Origin: Pictodentalium vernedei
Lineage: Eukaryota > Mollusca > Scaphopoda > Dentaliida > Dentaliidae
Direction of reading: 5' to 3'
Assembly (NCBI GenBank): GCA_031216915.1
Contig: CM062293.1
Span: 153,272,285 to 153,336,284 of the forward strand
Length of the DNA: 64,000 bases
How positions within the stretch are numbered: the first letter of the stretch is position 1; every line of letters starts with the position of its first letter. This document shows positions 22,253 to 34,333 of this stretch, in pieces. Position numbers and translations under genes: made by a program. A model generated the notes under the pieces. That model saw nothing but the letters and a program-made list of their open reading frames with translations. It searched no databases and was not told where the DNA came from.

Positions 22253-22862
22253 TTCAAATTGCTTATTATTTACTATTATTGTGGTTCCGTAAACTGTAGG
22301 AATGTGTAGGTTCGACTACAGCTACCAGTAAAACAAACCCATGAATATAAAATGCACTTTTTGAGTTCCGACTTCAATATTCTCTTTTAAATTCAACGGT
22401 GAGAATAAATATTTAAAACTCTGAGCGACCATTTTGAACAATTGATGAAAATGTCTCCCCTCTCTCTATATTTTCTTTGAAGTGGGATAGTCTATACGGC
22501 GACCTCCCGACCTCCTTTTCAAATTAATGTTTTCTAAGACTGAGACTCGAGAAAAGGTCAAAAGTTTCATAGCGAGTCGTCCAGGTACATGCTAGCCAGG
22601 TTGAAGTTCTATTGGCTGGAAGTTTGCATGTGCTTCTTTCGTTTTTTTTTTGTTGAGATTCTGAGAGTTATTCCCTTCTGGAAACTCCACTCTGTCGACA
22701 TTTTAATGGTGACCCACCCTCAATGTATTTTATATCGTATAATGAAGTATATTGAGGTGGTATTGACCAAACATTGGTAACCTAAATCTTATTGAGTCTG
22801 TGTTTCTTTATTAAATGTTCATTCGGATCAACTTTTAAAGTGTAGTTTCCGTTTCGTTACAG

Positions 22863-23585
22863 AACAGAAGGCAGGTGCCCACCAGAAGACAAACCAGGAG
22901 TTATTAATAGCAAATATTGACGCCCAGGACGACAATGATGACGTGTTTTGTGGCCTTGGTTCATTCAAACCTACTTTTCTACAACCATGTGCGAGAATCA
23001 CGTCATTTGTTGGATTTGCCAGCACTATGACTTTTCTGACGTCATGTCTTATGACCTATATGTCATCTCAAGTGTCAACATTGGAACGTATGTTTGGATT
23101 TAGCAGCTCAACGAGTGGTTTTATAATGTCTTGTAATGACATTGGCTTCATCCTTTGCCTATTATTTGTCACCTATTTTGCAAGGCGTACTCACATCCCA
23201 AAAGTACTTTGTGCAGGAACAGCATTATACGGAGTGTCAGGACTGATGTGTTGTATTCCATACTTTCTGATGCGTGACAAATTCACATTAAGTAGTATTA
23301 CATCATCGTTTTCTTCTTTGAATACATCATCCACGACACTGACCGCGACAAATCTTTGTTTACAAAATAAAACAAATTCCAAATTATCCGATTCTTGTGA
23401 GGCAAATGCACATGTTAGCCAATCACCTTCTTTGTTTGGTCTGGCCGATGACCAATCGATGCTCGCATTAGTACTGATCTCTGTCGGAATGATGTTACAG
23501 GGTTTTGCAAAAGCACCTCGGTTTCCATACATCAACATCTACGTTGATGATAATGCTGCAAAAACAAAATCCGCTATGTACATTG
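22863..23585 (+). CDS. OATP exon A: N-terminal transmembrane block
   Basis: An internal exon, acceptor CGTTACAG and donor G|GTAAGT, entered after one base of a codon and leaving in phase 1; about 240 residues. It opens with a hydrophilic cytoplasmic stretch (QKAGAHQKTNQELL), then CGLGSFKPTFLQPCARITSF starts the first membrane span. Further hydrophobic spans include FIMSCNDIGFILCLLFVTYF and the segment around GTALYGVSGLMCCIPYF. An extracellular loop with NTSS and NKT glycosylation sequons follows, then the family-typical VGMMLQGFAKAPRFPYINIY and VDDNAAKTKSAMYIG. A second possible acceptor lies 4 bases downstream (GAACAG). Confidence 0.95.
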
Positions 23586-23679
23586 GTAAGTAGAAATTTA
23601 AACTAATGCTTTAATAAATGAGTAAATTGATTGTTATATATAGTAAGGATGTGAATTTTGACACACATGGAATTCACAC

Positions 23680-24160
23680 ATTTCGAAAATCTGTCAGTCT
23701 AACACATTTTCATATTCTGAATATTGGCCGAGTCAAAAAAAAACTTGTAACTATGTTACAAGATGCTTAGTGCATGTATTTATCTCTTCTGAGTTGGATT
23801 ACTGCACTGTCCGTCTATATGGACTCCCCAAGAAGCTAATAAACAAACTGCAGATTAAAAAAAATACAGCTTCCCCTATTGTGTTGTCGCACTACGAAGA
23901 ATGAACACCTTACTCGTCATTCAAAAATTCTTTATCGGCTTACTTTTGCATCTGAAATAGGGTTAAACATTCTTCTATTCACACACACGACACAATCAAA
24001 CAAATTTCATGCTAACATTTCAGATTTGGTCAAAATGTATGTGCCGAAACACACCCTTCCCTCCTCATACCACAACCTACTCGAACAGACCTTATGTGGC
24101 CTAGCCTCAAACAGGGGACTTTCCTACATTTACCTACAGGCACTCTCCCATAAATTGTAA
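23680..24160 (+). mobile_element. Degenerate non-LTR retrotransposon fragment in intron
   Basis: Across shifted frames it reads HFHILNIGRVKKKL, then VHVFISSELDYCTVRLYGLP and KKLINKLQ. These are the conserved post-RT words of L2/CR1-type LINEs (usually SSRLDYCN-LLYGLP). Several frameshifts; inactive. A dispersed repeat (R1) follows directly. Confidence 0.75.
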
Positions 24161-24262
24161 CGAGGCAAATCCTCATAGATTAAATACTTTTACTTCAAAG
24201 ATAATATGAATAGCATAGAAAGAATATGGAGCCTTTGAACTGCAGTACCTACAGTTTGTCTT
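24146..24262 (+). repeat. Dispersed repeat R1
   Basis: Same family as 17505-17640 and 47553-47690 (CCCATAAATTGTAACGAGGC, then AGATTAAATACTTTTACTTC). It sits at the end of the LINE fragment at 23680 and may be its 3' UTR. Confidence 0.55.
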
Positions 24263-25152
24263 GAGAGGAATGTTTTATGTTCCAAATTAAAAATGAATTT
24301 ATTTGTATAACTATGCACTTTTTATATTTCTGTGTGTAAAAAGACTGCCGAAATTCTCTCCATGTTTGCTCACTTTTTGCAAAAGAAAAATAAAAATTAA
24401 AAATAAAACCCTCCCTCCCTCACTGATTTGAAAAAGATATTGCCGGAGAATGAGACAGTTTATTTTGTGTGACCTCATTTTCTGAAATTTTGGAAATATA
24501 ATCTCAAATAAAATCAATATCTAAAACATGTAACCATACTAGGAAATTTCCAACTGTTATGGCCGAGTTTGAAGATTACACCTAGGTTTAGATAGGGTCA
24601 AATTATTCAATGCGTCAGATTTGTTTTAAATTTTAGGATGTGATAGAGCTAAAAAAAATTTAATTTGGTGATACACGTCGCTCCATCGTTGTTAAAGAGA
24701 CTGTTTTGAAACTACGCACATCGATATTTGGTTATCTGAAATTGTTCCATCAGTTTGTACTTTTGGAAATTTCTTTCGGCTGAAAAGAGCTGGATTTTAA
24801 AAGATTTTAAAAAAAAATAATTTCGAGCTCATTTTTAAGCTTATGTTTTTGAAATTTTTAACTTCAATCTCCAATCAAAGCCATAAATAAAAATGTGTTA
24901 ACATACCAGAAAATTCCCAACCCTCACGACAGAACTCTGATGTGACGTCAAGGTTGGGTGGAGTGTGATAGAATCAATAATTAAAATGAGTCTGATTTCT
25001 TTGAAAGTTTAGTACATACTTTATAGAGCTGAAAAAAAAAATGATACAGCTGTTTTTATTTTTTTTCTTCATATCCCTTATTGATGTTTTAGATCTCTTC
25101 AAATTTGACCATTCTTGATATATTCATTCAAACGTTAAGTGTTTTTGGGAGG

Positions 25153-25403
25153 TTAATCCTTTACCCAACGTAACGGCTAAAACCGGCCAGCGCTATTCTC
25201 AAAAATCGCCAATTAATTTTCATTATTTTAAAAAAATTTTTTGTCTCGAAAACATAGGTTATGACCCGTCGTTGGAACGAGCTCGTCGAACTCGTTCCAA
25301 TGAGGGTCATAACCTATGTTTTTGAGACAAAAATTAAAAAAACTAGTTATTCAAGATTTTTTTTTGCAAGTGTCGTCCGCTTTTCGGGTAGGTAAAGGGT
25401 TAA
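25153..25403. mobile_element. TTAA-bounded palindromic MITE, family B
   Basis: Starts TTAATCCTTTACCCAACG and ends GGTAAAGGGTTAA. Arms have AACATAGGTTATGACCCGTC and its complement, core GAACGAGCTCGTCGAACTCG. Inserted in intron 1 of the visible gene. Confidence 0.87.
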
Positions 25404-25809
25404 CACATGTTTACTTGAGTTCAGAAAGGTATAATCATGTTTGGCAAAAACAGCTAAAATTCGGTGTAGCTGTTCCGAGATGTTTTCCCATAATGTACTC
25501 TAAGTGGACGCTACTGTAATTCTGGGGTGAGACACAGATTGCTTTTCAGCGGGAAGGGGCGACGTGGGATGCGTTATTCGCAACTTTGAACGTTAAAAGG
25601 TAGCGGAGACCTTCTCCTCGTTATTGGGCCCACTCAGTAGTGGACGGGTTTCGTTGAATAACTTCTGGAAATTCGCTTTGCAATTTCAAAATCATCATCA
25701 TTTTAATGTTTCTGTATTGCTCTTGAGCACCTTGGAACTTTTATCATTGTGATAATTATGTTTGCGCTATATAAATTTTAACCCAGTTTATAGCCTGTAG
25801 TAAAATGCC

Positions 25810-25986
25810 ATTCGATTTGTTTTGCAATTATAAAAACAATGACCTGGCTTGACGGTAAAATTACAGATTGTCTTCCCCGACGAACTAATTTCCCCAGAGG
25901 CGTGAGCCGAGGGGCGTTCCAAGGAATAGCAATCTGCAATGATAACCTCTAGCCAGGTCATTATTATCTTTATAATATCGAATGTT
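25810..25986. mobile_element. Long hairpin element H4
   Basis: Arms of about 60 bases, including AATGACCTGGCT and its complement, pair with bulges. The apex is AGAGGCGTGAGCCGAGG, nearly the reverse complement of the H1 loop. The stem sequences are unrelated to H1. Confidence 0.8.
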
Positions 25987-26499
25987 TTTTATACCATGCA
26001 CACCTATGTTACTACCTGTGAAAAGCCCATATGTTAAATTTTATCTTTTAACGCCACTACCGGTGTAAAGCTTCTACTGCGGTTAAAAAAATTTATACTT
26101 ATAGTCGGTAGTTCATTCAACTTGACCTTTGCCATGACACAATTTACCAACTTCGATACATTTACACTTCGCGATATTTCATTTAAACATACGACGACAT
26201 TTTGCGGTACAATCTATTACGTGAATTGACTTATTAAGTTTAAAATACCTACAATTAAATATTTAAAATATAATTTAAGAATTGTTAATAATAATTTGTC
26301 TGAAAAAGCAAGGTAAATTCAATCAACTTTGACGATGTGTCTAGCTGTCAATCAAGCATTGTTCCGGAATGTTAAGTAAAGTCTATCGATCAGAGATCGT
26401 AAGTTCTGTCTATAAACGTTGTGATTACTGGCAGTTCTGTAAGGTCCCACCAGCTCGTGGCATTTTGTGATTCTTTACCAGACGATATCAGACACACGC

Positions 26500-27130
26500 T
26501 CCAGATTCATGAGCTGCAATACTTGGGGTACGTGGCAACCGTCAGCAATTCTCCCTGAACTCAGGGGAATTTAGGGAAAGTCCCTTGACGTGGCGGTCGC
26601 CATTCTGTGGACTCTTTTACTGCCATGCAGACTGTCGATCAGTCTGCATGCAGTCCATGGAATCTTGGCTAACAAATTGTATTCTGCCGGGCGTCAGTTA
26701 ACCGGCAGAGTGTTCTGGTGACTGGTGCAATTGTGCAACTCAGCATCCCCAGATTCCCGGGGAGTCTCACCAGGTACATGTTATGATTTGTTAGACAGTT
26801 CGAACACCAACATCCCAGGAAATACTGCCGAATGTTATTGTTCCATCCAACAACAAATTATTACAATATTACTGCTTGTTGACAATATTGGCTTGCAAAG
26901 GTATGCCTGATATTGACAGAACATCTGGCGTGTAACCACAGAGTACGCCTGTACTCTGGTCGCCAGTTTATACGATTCCATGTAATTCTCTTGTCATATT
27001 CAAATCTGTTAATAAACTGTTCAATAAATTAAATAAACTCGAGTCCACTGAGTTACCAAATAAACCCCATATCACTTTCAAGAGCTCTAGCTCTTACCCG
27101 AGCTTGCGAGCTTACTTAACCCCTGTGGGC
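26500..27130. other. Intron DNA with several short hairpins
   Basis: Small perfect inverted repeats: CATGCAGACTG/CAGTCTGCATG near 26622-26651, TCTGCCGG/CCGGCAGA near 26691-26710, and CAGAGTAC/GTACTCTG near 26939-26958. No coding sequence is recognised. Confidence 0.5.
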
Positions 27131-27139
27131 TCACTTCGC

Positions 27140-27426
27140 AACAGCATTCACGTACAACCGTACAGCCGGTAGTACTGCCCACCGGCGCAGATGTAAACAA
27201 AACAAAACCCGTGTGTTTGGGATTTACTCCATTTCAAGTGACAAAGTCGATTATTTATTAAGCGCATGGTATAAATAAAACAAATAGGTACTAGGGCCGG
27301 TAATTGGATTGAAACCACTCGTAGAATAAGGGATTTAACCACACGCAAGCCGAGTGGTTAAATCCCTTATCCTACTCGTGGTTTAAATCTGATTACCGTC
27401 GCAAGGACCTATCTTTTCTATATATG
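27140..27426. mobile_element. Hairpin element H5 with conserved left flank
   Basis: Arms 27268-27340 and 27356-27426 pair over about 72 bases with mismatches (GAAACCACTCGTAGAATAAG and complement). Apex ACACGCAAGCCGAGT. The left flank ACTGCCCACCGGCGCAGATG and GGTATAAATAAAA are shared with the element at 48530-48805, whose stem differs. Confidence 0.75.
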
Positions 27427-27610
27427 GTCCCCCTTCCACTCAGATGAATTTGAAAAAAAACTGATATCCAACATCTCTATACTAGTACTTGAGCACTTGA
27501 TTTCGCGTTCAACTCACGAGTTTCAAATAGTCAGGATACAATATTAATAACAGTACCTTGAAATTTTTTAATTTGAATAGTTAAAATTTGGTTAATTTGA
27601 ATGGTTAATG

Positions 27611-28083
27611 CACAGAACGACACACGCATGTGAATGGGTTAATCGATTAACCCGTTCACACGCGTGTGTCGTTCTGTGTTTATTACACCCCTTCACGTCT
27701 ATAAAAAAAACAATTATTAGAAGGACACTATGCAATTCATTTAACAACTATTAACACAAAGAACACATTTTATCGCCAACCAAATCTGCGAGGGGAACCC
27801 GTGTTACTATTTCGTCCCCTGAGTTCCAATGTGTTCTTCTATTTGCCTTCTGGCACGTAGAACACTTTGGACCTCAGTGGACGATTTTCGGCTACTAGTC
27901 GTTATCGATTCAAATTGTAATTGCGTTGCACGATTTGTAGAAAATTCCAGTGAAATTTCGCTTTTATTTAAAAATAGTCCGTTAACGATATCCGTTCCGC
28001 ACATATGTGTGGAACAGAGTTTCATTTTCCGCTTGGTTTTGTGTTGCTGTTAATGGGGATTACATAGAACAGGCGTGCAATAA
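27611..28083. mobile_element. Fold-back element, family G
   Basis: Starts with an almost perfect 34-bp hairpin, ACAGAACGACACACGC... with apex GTTAATCGATTAAC. About 100 bp later is a second hairpin (CGTCCCCTGAGTTCCAATG), and a third small one, TTCCGCACATATGTGTGGAA. A complete inverted relative lies at 43410-43965. Open frames inside are not genes. Confidence 0.8.
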
Positions 28084-28318
28084 AATTCAATGAGCATCAA
28101 TCTGAGAGAATGCAACATGAAAACTTCTTCTTCTTCGGTTGATTCCTGTGTCACATTCGAGGAACCTTGGCCCGAACGGGAGAAATTGCCGAAAACCTCA
28201 CACGAAAATTTTACCATCGAAGGATTAATATGTTCATTGCAAATAGTTTGATTACACGTTAGACTTCTACAGCCAACTGTAGTTTAAATCACCCACAAAT
28301 TCAAATACTCAATCTAAT

Positions 28319-28690
28319 TTTATTTATTTAAACTTATTTGTTTTACAAGGATTGGCGAACAAGTTATGCAGCTTATAGTAACGCCTCTCCTTGGCCAAAT
28401 GGCGCAAGTGTGTGGGATGACCTTCCTAGCGGCAACTTCGTAGCCTCGTTCTTCTCGAATACTACCAATGTAGTAGCCTGCACGATGTGTGTCTCTCTCC
28501 GCATAAAGGACAGCCATTTTACGTCCCCACAGATAGGACTGTACTCTGTGACAGCATCAACCCCACAATTGATGCTGACAAGAGAGTGTTTGGACACCCG
28601 AGACCTTTCCCAGACCGGGTATTGATCCCGGAACCTCTGGCATGAGAGACTAGCGCACCTATCCACTTGGCCACCACTCTCTATACTTAG
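28319..28690 (-). mobile_element. tRNA-derived SINE, family 2
   Basis: On the minus strand it starts with a tRNA-like head: GTGGTGGCCAAGTGGATAGG as A box region, then AGGTTCCGGGATCAATACCC as B box region. It ends in an AAATAAATAAAA tail at 28319-28335. The 121-codon minus-strand open frame here is SINE sequence. Confidence 0.72.
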
Positions 28691-28793
28691 CCCATGGTAG
28701 TAGTTTGTGACAGCCGAACTGTCTCCTGTGTGGCTCACCTCAAATTTGAAAAAAAGTTTATCATTCGGTTAAGTCCAGGCGGACAAATTATAA

Positions 28794-28877
28794 GTTATCT
28801 CCGCCAACATGTATGGTATATAAATGAGACATCCCGGTATTAAATCTCCATATACCATACATGTTGGCGGAGATAAC
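28794..28877. mobile_element. Perfect 28-bp hairpin H6
   Basis: 28794-28821 and 28850-28877 are exact inverted copies (stem includes CGCCAACATGTATGGTATAT), with a 28-base loop. The left flank AATTATAAGTTAT resembles the flank of H1 and H2 in reverse. Confidence 0.9.
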
Positions 28878-29060
28878 GTTTTTGTTTGAAACACTATACA
28901 AACATAGTGGAAATAAATTTGTGGACACATTTCTCAGCTCCACAATCATTTGGACAAAATTCGTGATAATTATTCTGTTTTTATAATCGCCGAAGACAAC
29001 AGATAGAGTTATATCTCTTGGGTCGTTAAGGAAACGAGTAAACAGTATTTTGTTGACATG

Positions 29061-29130
29061 TCGTCCCCTGAGTTCCAATGTGTTCTATGTGCCTACTGGC
29101 ACATAGAAAACAATGGTACTCAGGGGACGA
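29061..29130. mobile_element. Hairpin related to family G
   Basis: TCGTCCCCTGAGTTCCAATG pairs with a right arm ending ACTCAGGGGACGA. Same hairpin as inside 27611-28083 and 43410-43965, here alone. Confidence 0.75.
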
Positions 29131-29625
29131 ATTATTTGCTCTTATTTTATTTTTATGATTGAATTGTCGGACATCAGATGATATTTGTAACTATTTTCAG
29201 GTTTTTTGGTTTGATTTTTATGTCGAGGCGAGCAAACGCGGAACGCTTTCGTTTAAACCACATACCCCCGATGTTTTGCGTGCGCTTATACCATGGATGT
29301 TGCACGCTCTCATATACCTTGGATGTTGGGGGCACCCTTTGCCATGGCTATTTGCTCAAGGCATTCTGACCAATCAAAAGACCGCATTTATCGGGATATA
29401 GGGACAAGATATCTTTATCCCGATCTTGCCGGAATATTTCTATCTGTGTATGTTTTAAGGCATTATATTCTGTATTAAAGCAGTGATTAGTTGAAATGGC
29501 ATTTTGTGTACACCACTGACCCACATCGATGTGCTCAGTTCGGGAAGTTGTTATATATTTTAGCGGTTTGATTCCGAAGACTAGATTTGATTAATCAAAC
29601 TCCAAGCAGTTATTTCCTTGCACTG

Positions 29626-29764
29626 CTCGAACGAGCTCATCCAGCTTGTTCCAATGCGGGGTCATAAGCTATGTTTCTGAGAGAAAAAAAATGAAAAAAA
29701 TAATTAAAATTGAATGGTGATTTTGTGAATAGCGTTTTGCCTGTTACTTTTGGTAAAGGCCTAA
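29626..29764. mobile_element. Partial family B MITE
   Basis: Right half only: GAACGAGCTCATCCAGCTTG, GGGGTCATAAGCTATG and terminus GGTAAAGGCCTAA, with a mutated end. Confidence 0.7.
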
Positions 29765-30107
29765 ACATTAGTCGTTGATTATTCTGGGACGTTTGTTTGT
29801 AGGGGTGAAACTCTACGACATTTTTGCGGAATGCTGCTTCATTATTTAGGTCAAGAATTAAAATGCCTGTCTTAGGCAAGGTCCTTGACAACAGGCAGTG
29901 TACACAGCAGTTGGAATCCTCGCAAATCCACTACATTTACAGACTGGGGCACAGTTGGATTGCTAAGACATTAACCAGAACTGAACAGTAATTAATGAAA
30001 ATACTTTGCGTTTTCTTTCAAAGGGATAACGGGACATATGCCACTGAAACGATTTATGGTATTTCGCAAAAGTTTATCTTCAGATCTTCTGTGAACTAAA
30101 GTTGTCG

Positions 30108-30461
30108 TTAAGGTGCAATATAAGTAATAGAATTTTGTTTATGTGTGAATTTCCCACTTCTGATATCCCTTACATTCAAATTAAATATACACAAATTATA
30201 CAGCAAAATGAAGGATTGGAGGTATAGAACACGAAAAATATATGAAATCAACCCATAGACATGACAGCAGGCACCACTTCCAGGAACAAGTGGTGCCTGT
30301 TATCAACTCTATGAGTTGATTACATATGTGTTTCGTGTTCTATACATCTCAACCTTCATATTGATGTATAATTTGTGAATATTTAATGTGAATTTTTATA
30401 GGAATATCAGAGATAAGAATTTCAAAATAAACAAAATTATATTACACATATAGCACCTTAA
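30108..30461. mobile_element. TTAA-bounded fold-back element, family E
   Basis: Inverted almost throughout: TTAAGGTGCAATATAAGT at the left, ATATAGCACCTTAA at the right. The inner hairpin has TATAGAACACG/CGTGTTCTATA and GGCACCACTT/AAGTGGTGCC. A half copy lies at 63068-63210. Confidence 0.82.
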
Positions 30462-30511
30462 GGTCATCCTAATAAACTCTTCACAAATGTTGAAGAAATC
30501 CTTTTTTCTAT

Positions 30512-30651
30512 ATATTTATTTATTTATTGGTGTTTAAGGTCACATATTTATGTACAATGGCTAATCATGACCGTGGAAACAACGCGGTTGCCGCAAGTGG
30601 GATTCGAACCGAGAACGTCTCGGCTTGCAGCCTGCACCTCTACCTACTCCC
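30512..30651 (-). mobile_element. SINE family 1 with internal deletion
   Basis: The 3' tail and the TTAAGGTCACATATTTATGT block are joined directly to the tRNA-like head (GTGGGATTCGAACC in plus orientation, a B box). The central domain is missing. It ends just before the acceptor of exon B. Confidence 0.75.
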
Positions 30652-30699
30652 TTTTTTCTATACGAACCTTTTTATGAATATCTCTTCTCTCTATTGAAG

Positions 30700-30786
30700 G
30701 TATTTCATACTCTTTTGCAATTCTGGGATCGGCTGCAGCGTTCGCTCTTGGAGGATTGTTCAGCAGGATATATGTCACTTTGGAAG
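30700..30786 (+). CDS. OATP exon B: membrane span
   Basis: 87 bp, phase 1 at both ends, 29 codons. It reads ISYSFAILGSAAAFALGGLF then SRIYVTLE, a hydrophobic transmembrane helix with the Ala/Gly pattern typical of the span after the DDN motif. Acceptor CTATTGAAG, donor G|GTAGGT. Being phase-symmetric, skipping it would keep the frame but remove a membrane span. A SINE remnant lies within 50 bp upstream. Confidence 0.93.
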
Positions 30787-31063
30787 GTAGGTAATATGAG
30801 CACTGTTAACCCTTCCCGTGTTCCGTATCCACCCAAATACCCACTTCTAAAGTAATGTACCTAATATGATACCTATTGTCAAGATGCATGTTGATATCTT
30901 CCAGGCTCAAATGCGAATATGGTTTTCAGTTTTAGTGTAAAATCATTAGAATTCTGCAACTCTTATCCGCGCGGTATGTGGTTATTTATTGTGTACAATG
31001 AAGCTTTTAAACAAAGGCACGGTAGTCAATTGTATTATATTCCACTGATATATCTGAAGCACC

Positions 31064-31308
31064 TTAACTCTTTACCGGACGTAACGGCCAAAACCGACCA
31101 GCGCGATTCTCAAAAATCGCCAACTAATTTTCATTATTTTTTGTGTCCCAGAAACATAGGTTATGGCCCTCGTTGGAAGGAGCTTGTCGAGCTCGTTCCA
31201 ATGAGGGTTAATAACCTATGTTTTTGAGACAAAAAAAAGAAAAAAATTAGTTATTCAAGAATTTTGTTTGCAAGTATCATCTGCTTTTCATGTTGGGTAA
31301 AGGGTTAA
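31064..31308. mobile_element. TTAA-bounded palindromic MITE, family B
   Basis: Starts TTAACTCTTTACCGGACG and ends GTTGGGTAAAGGGTTAA. Core GGAGCTTGTCGAGCTCGTTC with flanking CATAGGTTATGGCCC arms. Confidence 0.85.
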
Positions 31309-32059
31309 ATTGAAGTACATCGTTACGAATTTTTAAAACAGTGAAAAATCCACTGCACCTTTTTAGACTTTCGGTAGTGAACTCACACCATAAAAGCTGC
31401 TTTCTGAAAAAAGACAACCCTCTCGCCACTCCACGAACCAAACGAAAGCAGTTCGCTTGAATGTTTATGTTTCTTTCGATAAGGAAATGACAGTTTTACT
31501 GCCAGAACTCATCTGGTCTACATCGAAAATGGCCCCTTATTCCTAGTTTTGTTTGAGCAGATGGTACGCAAAGATGATATTATAAAACATGTTCGATGAT
31601 TCCTTTTCAAAGTGTGTCAGGTCGTGGTATGGCATAAAAATTACAAGTCTGCAGCAGGTATCTTTCACTTCCAAGAACAGTCCACAGCCTAAAAAGTGTA
31701 AAAATAGTCATTTTCACTAACGTTTTCTAAAGCTTTAACAAACACATGCGAAATACATTACAGTTAATAGTTCCTAAACGTAGCATATTGCTATTTATTG
31801 GAACGAGCTCGTCGAGCTCGTTCCAATGAAGGGACAGAAGCTTTGTTTTGGATGCAAAACTTGATACAATAAAGGCTTGATTTTCAGTGTATGGCAGGGC
31901 TGATTCAAATGATGGATTGAGGAAAGATGAGCCAGTTCACACGTTACACATTGAAACGGAAAAGGCTGACGAACGAAATATAGTGGCCTTATTTTATTTT
32001 CTATTGGAGGTGGGTAGGAGTATACACAGGCGACCAAAACAGAATAAGGATAACCGTAT
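31309..32059. other. Intron DNA with an isolated MITE core
   Basis: No exon seen. At about 31798-31835 the palindrome GGAACGAGCTCGTCGAGCTC and its partner occur without the TTAA termini of families A or B. Confidence 0.5.
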
Positions 32060-32390
32060 TTTATTCAAACAATCATCCCTGATTTATCCCGTAATGAAAA
32101 CAGACTTTCGATAAAGTTATCTTTCCTGAAATTGTTAGACGGACGAGGAAGGCCAAATTAAGAAGCGTGTAATTGTTGAGAAAACATCTAAAACATCAGT
32201 AGAAAATAGTGGCTTGGCTTATTTTATGGCAAGCTGATTAGAAGTAAATAAGTAACTCTCCACTTTGGCACTTTGTTTATGAATCTGCTTTCAAAGTAAT
32301 TTACAAGTTTTTATTCTTCCCTGGAAAACAAAGCAAATCTTACCTTCTCGATTATTATATTAATGGAAAGGATAGTGTCTGTATTATATA

Positions 32391-33873
32391 CTACTCAAAG
32401 AGTGCTAAGCACCAAATATTTGACACATCATTGTGAAATTTGCTTGTGACATATTTGCGATATTTTTGGTGGATATGATTGAGGAATGTATTGAGATGGT
32501 CCCCAGTGTTTACATTAGCTCTCTTAACAGGCAGACTTTTCGTGACATCCATGGAAAGCATGTACCCCTTGATTTTCATGATGTTTTCGTGTACTGTCTA
32601 CATTTACATGTGTAGGTTATTCAGTCTTCATTTCAACACAAACCCCTGTGATTTAATGATTGAATATGACAAATGCAAATGTAAGAAGACATTTGTCTGA
32701 AGCAGAAATGTGGTGGGCTGTATAGATGGTGGAGAAAGGGGCTACCCATCGTCAGGTTGGTGAAGCCCTTGGTGTGTACCATACGGTGATCAACAGAGCT
32801 TGTGCAAGATTTCAGCAGAATGGCACACCAGTAAGACGGCATGGTGGTTGCAGAGACAGGGCAACATCTGCAGCTGAAGATCGTTTTTTGATCATTCAGG
32901 CCCGTAGGAACCGCTTTTGACACAGCAACCTAGATTCGCAGTGACCTTCAGAATGCATCTGGGGTACATGTTTCGACGCAGACTATATGAATGGGCCATG
33001 GACGAAGTTGGATGGACCAGAGGAGATTGGCGACTTGTCCTTTTTACAGATGAGTCAATGTACTGCCTAGACCGCACATTTTGGCGTTCTAGGGTATGGA
33101 GAAGACCAGGAGAGCGATTCCATGCATCCGACATTGCTGAGCATCACCGCTGTGATGGAGGGTCAATCATGGTCTGGGGCGGAATCAGCTGGGACGGACG
33201 TACAGAGCTCTGTGTCTTTAAACGTGGTACATTGACTGCACAACGGTATATTGACGAGATCCTGGATGTCCACGTCAGCTTGTATGCAGGAGCAGTGGGT
33301 GATAGATTCATTCTGATGGACGATAATGCCCGTCCACATGTTGCCCATTCTCTCGGGGAGTACCTACAGAGGGGGGTGGGGGGTTGAGCGTATGGACTGG
33401 CCAGCAGGATCCGCTGACCTCAATCCAATCGAACATGTCTGGAATGAGTTGCAGCTTGCAATTTCAGGCCGTTCAGTCCAGCCAAGAAGTGTCCAGGAGC
33501 TTGGTGGTATGCTGGTCCAAGAATTGAACAACATCCAACAAAGGACAATCAGGAACCTGATTGGGAGCATAAGAATGCGTTGTCAAGCTGTAATTAACAG
33601 TAATGGTCTCATATTCGATATTGAAGCCATACCAGTTCGCTCCGTCAACTTTTTGGCATATTGCAAAATGTCCTCTTTTACCAATAATATCCATTTTCCA
33701 TGGTTATCGTATTCAAAAGCTAAAACATTATGTCAAATAAAATCTTAATTTCTGTACTTAAATCATTAAAGATATAATTAAATAAAAAATATATACACTT
33801 TTCATTGCAATATTTCAACTAAAGCGTAAAACAGGTAGCTGGATGTACTTGGTGCTTAGCAAACTTTGAGTAT
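32391..33873 (+). mobile_element. Tc1-like DNA transposon, inactive
   Basis: Terminal inverted repeats: left CTACTCAAAGAGTGCTAAGC, right complement ATACTCAAAGTTTGCTAAGC. Flanked by TA on each side (32389-32390 and 33874-33875), the Tc1/mariner target duplication. The uninterrupted target is preserved in the duplicated copy near 35101-35125. It holds a broken transposase. Confidence 0.88.
32666..33640 (+). pseudogene. Tc1-like DD34E transposase, broken
   Basis: Homology starts at RRHLSEAEMWWAV, meets a TAG near 32722, resumes MVEKGATHRQVGEALGV (N-terminal helix-turn-helix), RRHGGCRDRATSAAEDRFL, and meets a TGA near 32918. A frame change covers SDLQNASGVHVSTQT. A deletion near 32985 removes roughly 30 residues before YEWAMDEVGWTRGDW. 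The catalytic core then shows LFTDES (first Asp), MDDNARPHVA (second Asp) and, after a frameshift in the G-rich run at 33370-33384, DLNPIEHVWNEL (Glu). The triad is present but not in one frame. The intact enzyme would cut and paste the element. Confidence 0.9.
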
Positions 33874-34333
33874 TATATGTCACGATGCTCACACTGTTGA
33901 TATAATGAACAGAACTAAGTTACAGAACATCAAAAGTTGGTGAAAACGTCGTATTCTAATTTCTAAATGGGTTTGAACAGAGAATAATAGTCAAACGTTC
34001 AAACTGATTGGGGAAAAAGTTGTAAAAAGCCAGCTTCTGGATTTTGTATACAACTCGACAGGCAAATACCTTGAGTTTGTGGAATAATGCATCACACTGA
34101 GGTATCACTTCGATGACACAACTTCGCTAACATTTCGAAGCGTCGGTTTTTATATGAAATTCCAATACCCTCAGTGTTAATTTTACTGACAACTTTTGAA
34201 AATTAAAGGGTGCTAACTTTCCCGAAAATTTCTTCCAAAGATGCAAATTGAAAGCTAAATGCATTGGGTGTAAAATATGCAAACAAAATAATTACATGAT
34301 TGAAGCCAACACTTATTTTGCCTGTATTTTCAG

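Larger units (their letters stand above)
32060..34255 (+). repeat. Local duplication, copy 1 (interrupted by a Tc1 element)
   Basis: 32060-32390 and 33874-34255 match 34715-35129 and 35423-35745. Shared words: AATGGAAAGGATAGTGTCTG, TAATAGTCAAACGTTCAAA, AAAAGCCAGCTTCTG and TTTTATATGAAATTCC. The two copies lie on either side of exon C. Each was later hit by a different transposable element. Confidence 0.8.

Noticed and set aside
28373-28738. A 121-codon minus-strand open frame
   Set aside because: It lies within a tRNA-derived SINE with A/B-box-like head and an AAATAAA tail.
32391-33873. A working Tc1 transposase gene
   Set aside because: Two stop codons, a deletion of about 30 residues and a frameshift separate the domains; only inactive remnants are present.
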